Assembly (NCBI GenBank): GCA_005878995.1
Contig: VBME01000192.1
Coordinates: forward strand, 1-9,755
Direction of reading: 5' to 3'
Length of the DNA: 9,755 nucleotides
Source: Methanobacteriota archaeon
GTDB taxonomy: Archaea; Thermoplasmatota; Thermoplasmata; RBG-16-68-12
Positions within the stretch are counted from its first letter, which is position 1. Each line of letters starts with the position of its first letter. The notes under the pieces were generated by a model. The model worked only from the letters and a program-made list of their open reading frames with translations, was not told the origin of the DNA and searched no databases. This document shows positions 5,829 through 9,755 of this stretch, piece after piece. Position numbers and translations under genes: made by a program.

Positions 5829-7055
5829 TGCAAGCCGCAGTGCCGCGTAGGCGGCCATGCCGATTCCCGCCGACACGGGGATCGTGATGATCCACGCCCA
5901 GACGATTCGGCGCGCGACGCCCCACCGTACGGCTGACAGGCGCTTTGTCGCGCCAACTCCCATAATCGCCGAGGCGATTACATGGGTCGTGCTGACCGGA
6001 ATGCCGGCTAGGGCCGTGCTCGCAAGCGCGATACCGCCCGCGGTTTCTGCAGAGAAGCCCTGCCAGGGCCGAAGTGCCGTGACGCGCTGCGACATCGTCC
6101 GTACGATTCGCCAGCCACCAAACAACGTGCCGAGCGAGATGGAGGCGTGCGCCCCGAGGATGACCCAGAACGGCACATGGAATTCCCCCGACGGAGGTCC
6201 CCACGGCGGGTTGATCGCAGCGACGACGAGGATGAGGGTGATGATCCCCATGCCTTTTTGTGCGTCGTTCGTCCCGTGGGTCACGCTGTAGAAGAAGCTG
6301 GAGACGAGTTGCAAGCGCCTGAACTCGTGATTTACGCGGGTCGGCGTGAATCTCCGAAAGAGCCGGATCACGAGGAGGGCAAGTCCGAACGCAAATAGGA
6401 GCCCGACAAGCGGCGCGGCGACCATGTAGACGACGATCTGAACGAGGCCTTTCAATAGGATTCGAGCGAGGATGATGGCAGGGAAGAGACCTGAGACAAG
6501 ACCCGCTAGGATGACGATCCCGAGGGTCGGAGAGTCCTCCCGCGCGAGTCCCCAGAGGAGGACCGTGACCGCTCCCGCAGCGAATGCGATGAATGTCAGC
6601 TCGAGGAAGAGTAGCATGTTCCCAGCGCTGGGAAAGAGGATCGCTTGGACGCCTCCCGCCAGAATCGCAGACCCTACCAGACCCCCGATCAAAGCGTGGC
6701 TGCTCGAAGTCGGAAGGCCCCAAAACCATGTGAGGAGGTCCCACACGATAGCCCCGAGGACCCCTCCCATGATGATCGCCAGCGTATGCAGGAATTGCGC
6801 GTCGGAGGACGGGACGGAGCCGACGCCAAGCACGCTCGGGTCGATGATCCCTTTCCCGATCGTCTCCGCAATCGCGTTAGTAATGAAGGCCATCCCGACG
6901 AAGTTTCCGACTGCGGCTAGTCCGACCGCTTTCGTGGGCGTGAGGACTTTGGTGGCGACGACGGTAGCGATTGCGTTCGCGGCGTCGTGAAATCCATTGA
7001 AGAAATCGAACGAGAAGACAACGAGGATCGCGACCACAATGAGTTCTACAAACAC
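5817..7055 (-). CDS. pit: PiT-family inorganic phosphate permease
   Basis: The predicted protein has 412 residues. PiT permeases carry inorganic phosphate, or metal-phosphate, across the cytoplasmic membrane using a H+ or Na+ gradient. The family's inverted repeat is clear. The first signature is FDFFNGFHDAANAIATVVAT (about residues 16-35) and the second THGTNDAQKGMG (259-270). The matching serine-rich turns are PTSSSHALIGG (115-125) and PVSTTHVIASAIMG (353-366). About 10 hydrophobic segments are seen, with a basic cytoplasmic loop near 230-247 (RLFRRFTPTR). The start is GTG at 7055-7053; a modest purine-rich stretch (AGAGGCAGGG) precedes it. It lies 118 nt downstream of the DUF47 gene on the same strand, the standard pairing of PiT with a PhoU-like regulator. 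Both sit between the two copies of the srp54 3' end. Confidence 0.96.
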   Translation of the reverse strand: MFVELIVVAILVVFSFDFFNGFHDAANAIATVVATKVLTPTKAVGLAAVGNFVGMAFITNAIAETIGKGIIDPSVLGVGSVPSSDAQFLHTLAIIMGGVLGAIVWDLLTWFWGLPTSSSHALIGGLVGSAILAGGVQAILFPSAGNMLLFLELTFIAFAAGAVTVLLWGLAREDSPTLGIVILAGLVSGLFPAIILARILLKGLVQIVVYMVAAPLVGLLFAFGLALLVIRLFRRFTPTRVNHEFRRLQLVSSFFYSVTHGTNDAQKGMGIITLILVVAAINPPWGPPSGEFHVPFWVILGAHASISLGTLFGGWRIVRTMSQRVTALRPWQGFSAETAGGIALASTALAGIPVSTTHVIASAIMGVGATKRLSAVRWGVARRIVWAWIITIPVSAGIGMAAYAALRLAFGV

Positions 7056-7107
7056 AACCCTGCCTCTTCTCCCGAGCTCCGGCGCTGGCCAGCCACGCTC
7101 GGCGGCA

Positions 7108-7122
7108 CGGAGCGGTGCTCCG
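7108..7122 (-). promoter_or_regulatory. GC-rich hairpin in the gap between duf47 and pit
   Basis: CGGAGC (7108-7113) and GCTCCG (7117-7122) form a perfect 6-bp stem with a 3-nt loop. The palindrome GCTGGCCAGC lies nearby at 7084-7093. Both are in the 118-nt gap ahead of pit. They could tune the relative expression of the two genes through attenuation, processing or regulator binding. No phosphate-responsive archaeal motif that I know is evident. Confidence 0.35.
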
Positions 7123-7173
7123 CTGTATCGATCAGCCCGCCACGGTTTTCCATGAACGAGACCGGCGCATCCC

Positions 7174-7803
7174 TTACTGATTCTTCGCGACGATATCGCT
7201 CAGAACATTTGCGACATCCTCGCAGTAGTCGGTGGCCTGCTCGAGCCGCTCGATGATCTCCTTGAACTTGATGATGTGGACAGGATCCGCCTCCTTGAAA
7301 AGGTCCGCCACCGCATTGTTCATCAGATCGTCCGCGGCGTTCTCTAGCCGGTGCACCTCGATCGCGATGCGTTCGACTTCATCGCCCAGCTTTGTGTCGC
7401 GGATCATTCCGACGGCATCCTTCAGCAAGCGGGTCGCGTCGGCAATCACGTCTCCGAGCTGAATCATCGCCTCCGAGGGCCGTTCCACGCCGTAGAGATG
7501 AAGTCGGTTCGCTGCTGCATAGATCATATCGAGGACGTTGTCCAGGGAGCTTGCAAGTGACTGAATGTCCTCTCGATCGATCGGCGTGATAAAGGTCCGA
7601 TTCAGCGCCTCGAAGACGTTGTGGACGAGTTCGTCCCCCTTGTGTTCGATGTCCTTGATGTGTCGCCGCTTCGCAGGCACGTCCCGGAAGTCGCCTAACA
7701 GATCTTGGAGCGCAACTGCGCCTTCGTCGACCGTCGCCGCCACCTGAGCCAGTTGGTCGAAGAAATGCCGTTCCTGGGGAATGATCCACTCCTTCAACCC
7801 CAT
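7174..7803 (-). CDS. DUF47 / PhoU-like phosphate transport accessory protein
   Basis: The predicted protein has 209 residues, typical of the DUF47 (PhoU_div) family, and forms an all-alpha bundle. Two metal-site style motifs are visible: DIEHKGDELVHNVFEALN (about 51-68, E53...D57) and HRLENAADDL (151-160, E154...D158). Between them is the family stretch TFITPIDREDIQSLASSLDN (70-89). The C-terminal helix reads RLEQATDYCEDVANVLSDIV. DUF47 proteins usually adjoin PiT permeases and are thought to regulate phosphate uptake, as PhoU does for Pst; direct biochemical evidence is limited. Here it precedes pit on the minus strand. The ATG at 7803 has a GGAGG site (7812-7816) 8 nt upstream. A weak TATA-like patch is at about 7840-7847. 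Its start lies 71 nt beyond the srp54 stop. Confidence 0.94.
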   Translation of the reverse strand: MGLKEWIIPQERHFFDQLAQVAATVDEGAVALQDLLGDFRDVPAKRRHIKDIEHKGDELVHNVFEALNRTFITPIDREDIQSLASSLDNVLDMIYAAANRLHLYGVERPSEAMIQLGDVIADATRLLKDAVGMIRDTKLGDEVERIAIEVHRLENAADDLMNNAVADLFKEADPVHIIKFKEIIERLEQATDYCEDVANVLSDIVAKNQ

Positions 7804-7811
7804 CTTCCATG

Positions 7812-7816
7812 CCTCC
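7812..7816 (-). promoter_or_regulatory. Shine-Dalgarno site of the DUF47 gene
   Basis: On the minus strand GGAGG lies 8 nt before the ATG at 7803. It supports this start and shows that the gene does not rely on leaderless initiation, unlike tfs and probably srp54. Confidence 0.65.
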
Positions 7817-7874
7817 TGCGCCGCGGTAGCGGTGCATCCACATTAAGCTTCTCGTGCGCTCGAATGAACGCGGA

Positions 7875-9218
7875 TCAGCCTTCGTCGACGTCGACGCCGG
7901 AGGCCTCCAGCTGTTGAAGAAGCTGCTTTCGCATCTTTCGGTTTCCCGCGAATCCCTTGATCGCTTTCCGCGACATCTCGTAATTCCGCAAGAGTTCCTT
8001 TACGTCCCTCGGCGCGACCCCGGCGCCTCGGGCAATGCGTTGGACGCGGGAAGACTTCACCAGCTTCGGCTCCGTCATCTCCTTGTCCGTCATTGAGTCC
8101 ATGATGATCTTGAATCGACGGAGTCGCGCTTGCGTGCTCTCCATGTCCGAATCTTTCAGCTTCGCGCCGACGCCAGGAATCAACGAAGCCAGCTTGCGCA
8201 TCGGGCCCATGTCCGTCAGCATCTCGATCTGTTCGTACATCTCGTGGAGCGTGAACTTCCCCGCCATGATCTTTTTCGTGAGCGCCTCGGCCCTCTCCGC
8301 GTCGATCGCGTCTTGCGCCCGTTCGAGGAGAGTCTCCAAGTCACCCATTCCGAGGAGGCGGGAGATGAACCGAGGAGGCTCGAACTTCTCGAGGTCGTCG
8401 ATCTTCTCGCCGACCCCAATGAAGACGATGGGCGCCTTCACCTCCGCGACCGCGGAGAGGGCGCCGCCCCCTTTCGCGGTGCCATCGAGCTTTGTGACGA
8501 TGACCCCTGTGATTCCGACTGCGTCGTGGAACGCCTTCGCCTGGGGGCCGGCTTGCTGCCCGACCGTGGCGTCGATCACGAGGAACCGTTCGTCTGCTTC
8601 GACCGCCTTCGCGACGGCCTCGATTTCCGCGATCAGGTCTGGCTCGAGTGCGTGGCGGCCGGACGAGTCGACGACGACGACGTCGGTCTCCGCGAGTCCT
8701 TTCATGCCCGCCTTGGCGATCTTCACGGCGTCCTTCGCCCCCGAGTCACCGTAGAACGCCGCGTTGATCTGTTCGGACAGCTGCTTCAGTTGATCGTACG
8801 CGGCCGGCCGGTGCACGTCCGCCGCGACAAGGCCTACCGACAACCCTTTTTTCTGGAAGTATTTCGCGAGCTTCCCTGCCGTGGTCGTCTTGCCCTGGCC
8901 GTAGAGCCCGACGAGGAGGATCCGCTGTTTCTGAATCGGGACGTCCCGCGTCGACCCGAGGATTTTCACGAGTTCCTCGTAGATGATCCGAACGACGTGC
9001 TCGCGCGGGCTCATGCCCGCGGGCGGTTTTTCCTCCAAGGCGCGACGCTGGAGCTGCTTCGTAATGGCGAGCGCCAGCTGCACGTTCACGTCGGCCTGGA
9101 TCAGCGCACGCTGAATGTCGCGGACGATTTCTTTGATCAGGGATTCGTCCACGTAGCTCGCGCCCGCGATCTTGCGGAGGGCCGCGCGGAGAGAGTCCCC
9201 GAGCTTCTCAAGGACCAT
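7875..9218 (-). CDS. srp54: Signal recognition particle GTPase subunit SRP54
   Basis: The predicted protein has 447 residues, full length for archaeal SRP54. It binds 7S RNA and signal peptides and docks with FtsY to deliver nascent membrane and secreted proteins. The N domain (about 1-95) contains the helical ALIQADVNVQLA stretch. In the GTPase domain (about 96-295), G1 is GLYGQGKTTTAGKLA (104-118), the I-box region AADVHRPAAYDQL (132-144), G3 VDSSGRH (183-189), G4 TKLDGTAKGGGALS (242-255) and the closing loop FIGVGEKIDDLEKFEP (266-281). G1 and G3 deviate from the common GLQGSGKTTT and DTAGR. The M domain (about 318-447) has GKFTLHEMYEQIEML and the RNA-binding SSRVQRIARGAGV (389-401). Its last 28 codons are duplicated as a relic at 5531-5617, so this 3' end may be of foreign origin. 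A TATA-like box lies 26-32 nt upstream of the ATG. Confidence 0.98.
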   Translation of the reverse strand: MVLEKLGDSLRAALRKIAGASYVDESLIKEIVRDIQRALIQADVNVQLALAITKQLQRRALEEKPPAGMSPREHVVRIIYEELVKILGSTRDVPIQKQRILLVGLYGQGKTTTAGKLAKYFQKKGLSVGLVAADVHRPAAYDQLKQLSEQINAAFYGDSGAKDAVKIAKAGMKGLAETDVVVVDSSGRHALEPDLIAEIEAVAKAVEADERFLVIDATVGQQAGPQAKAFHDAVGITGVIVTKLDGTAKGGGALSAVAEVKAPIVFIGVGEKIDDLEKFEPPRFISRLLGMGDLETLLERAQDAIDAERAEALTKKIMAGKFTLHEMYEQIEMLTDMGPMRKLASLIPGVGAKLKDSDMESTQARLRRFKIIMDSMTDKEMTEPKLVKSSRVQRIARGAGVAPRDVKELLRNYEMSRKAIKGFAGNRKMRKQLLQQLEASGVDVDEG

Positions 9219-9243
9219 TCGAAGACACCGAAGGGGTATTCCG

Positions 9244-9250
9244 CTTTAAG
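9244..9250 (-). promoter_or_regulatory. TATA-like box of srp54
   Basis: CTTAAAG on the minus strand is centred about 29 nt before the srp54 ATG (9218), predicting a near-leaderless transcript. No Shine-Dalgarno is visible. It suggests srp54 can be transcribed independently of the two small genes upstream. Confidence 0.5.
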
Positions 9251-9280
9251 TCTGAGCACCTGGGAATCGGGCGGCCACGC

Positions 9281-9516
9281 TCAACGACCGAGGATGAGCA
9301 AGACCGTCGAGATGACCGTCGCCACCAGACTGAACGCCAGGACGACATCAATGGTGTCCAGTTTGTCGCTGATCCTCGCCAGGTGGAACAGCTCGGCCTG
9401 TTGGAACGAATCGATTCCTGCCGGTTGCGAACCGGGGGCCTTCCAAGCTATGACACCGCAAACCGGGCAGGAAAATCCCCCCGGGAGTGTTTGAATCGGC
9501 GCACGCGGCCGGTCAT
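9281..9516 (-). CDS. Small CPxC zinc-knuckle-like, single-TM protein; apparent frameshift in a G6 run
   Basis: No named family is recognised. In the main frame the peptide reads SCPVCGVIAWKAPGS, a soluble helix AELFHLARISDKLDTIDVV, and a C-terminal hydrophobic helix ending VLLILGR before TGA at 9283-9281. That frame has no ATG, GTG or TTG before the CPVC. In a neighbouring frame, ATG 9516-9514 overlaps the upstream gene's TGA (an ATGA junction) and encodes MTGRVRRFKHSRG. It then hits a stop after 23 codons. One extra base in the run of six G (plus-strand C 9477-9482) fuses the two into a 78-residue protein: basic N-terminus, CPxC, helix, tail anchor. The single CPxC pair would need a partner to complete a zinc site. 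Without the fix, only a 23-residue peptide would start at the ATG. Confidence 0.6.
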
Positions 9517-9755
9517 AAGTGTTTTGCCGAGATAAGCAAAAGGACGATTCCGACCACGAACATTACGCCGCCGAAAATCATTGCCGGGAGGAAAATTTCG
9601 CGGTATGGGTAGTCACCGAGGCAACCGGAACCGGCAGGGACTTCACACTGAAAGTAGGACCACGCCGCCACACCCACACCCATGACGATGAAGCTCAGAA
9701 CAGTCGTCAGCCAGCCCCATTTCTTCCGGCTCCATCCCTCTCCGTTCGTGGTTGC
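9513..9755 (-). CDS. Uncharacterised two-TM membrane protein, C-terminal 80 residues (5' end outside window)
   Basis: The minus-strand frame is open from the window edge to TGA at 9515-9513, giving 80 residues. The visible start is charged and aromatic (NGEGWSRKKWGW). A first membrane helix follows (LTTVLSFIVMGVGVAAW), then a loop with two Cys (FQCEVPAGSGCLGDYPYREI). A second helix reads IFLPAMIFGGVMFVVGIVLL, and the protein ends SAKHL. The loop cysteines could form a disulphide if the loop faces outside. The stop overlaps the ATG of the small CPxC gene, so the two are translationally coupled. No start codon is seen within the first 25 codons; the true start is probably just past the edge. 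I do not recognise a family. Confidence 0.7.
   Translation of the reverse strand, partial: ATTNGEGWSRKKWGWLTTVLSFIVMGVGVAAWSYFQCEVPAGSGCLGDYPYREIFLPAMIFGGVMFVVGIVLLLISAKHL

Noticed and set aside
8130..9494. 454-codon open frame on the plus strand opposite srp54
   Set aside because: The minus strand encodes an unmistakable SRP54. The plus frame is a compositional shadow rich in Arg, Asp and Leu with no recognisable domain.
1..9755. CRISPR array, rRNA genes, insertion sequence or integrase
   Set aside because: I saw no regularly spaced repeats, rRNA-like sequence, transposase motifs or tyrosine recombinase active-site pattern in any credible frame.

Overview
The window is archaeal chromosomal DNA of fairly high GC. 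The archaeal markers are a TFS-type transcript-cleavage factor, a PCNA sliding clamp, an archaeal-type SRP54, TATA-like boxes 25-45 nt upstream of starts, and near-leaderless genes. A euryarchaeon, possibly of the Thermoplasmatota, is my best guess. That is inference; no rRNA is present to test it.

Layout. Plus strand, 1-4336: the 3' end of a GT4 glycosyltransferase, overlapped by a multi-TM flippase (a surface-glycan module); an uncharacterised membrane protein with an acidic tail that appears frameshifted; then tfs and pcna, each with its own TATA-like box. At 4436-5455 lies a free-standing double-motif LAGLIDADG homing-endonuclease gene. Positions 5456-5816 hold no intact gene but contain structured inverted repeats and an 87-nt, minus-strand relic of the 3' end of srp54. 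Minus strand, 9755-5817, in transcription order: the end of a two-TM protein, a 78-residue CPxC/one-TM protein (ATGA overlap, apparently frameshifted), srp54, a DUF47/PhoU-like protein and a PiT phosphate permease.

How the genes work together. DUF47 plus PiT is a standard inorganic phosphate uptake pair. The glycosyltransferase and flippase would build and export lipid-linked glycans. TFS and PCNA serve transcription and replication. SRP54 targets membrane proteins.

Main discovery candidate. The last 28 codons plus stop of srp54 occur twice, as the real gene end (7875-7961) and as a detached relic (5531-5617), in the same orientation and without gaps. By my count 68 of 87 bases match, and 15 of the 18 differing codons are synonymous. 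The two copies bracket exactly the duf47-pit module. This is what remains if phosphate-uptake DNA arrived with a foreign srp54 3' end and displaced the resident one, either by integration at the 3' end of a protein gene or by homologous recombination. The relic now faces the homing-endonuclease gene. A second theme is two apparent frameshifts, each repaired by one extra base in a C/G homopolymer, which suggests undercalled homopolymers in the assembly.
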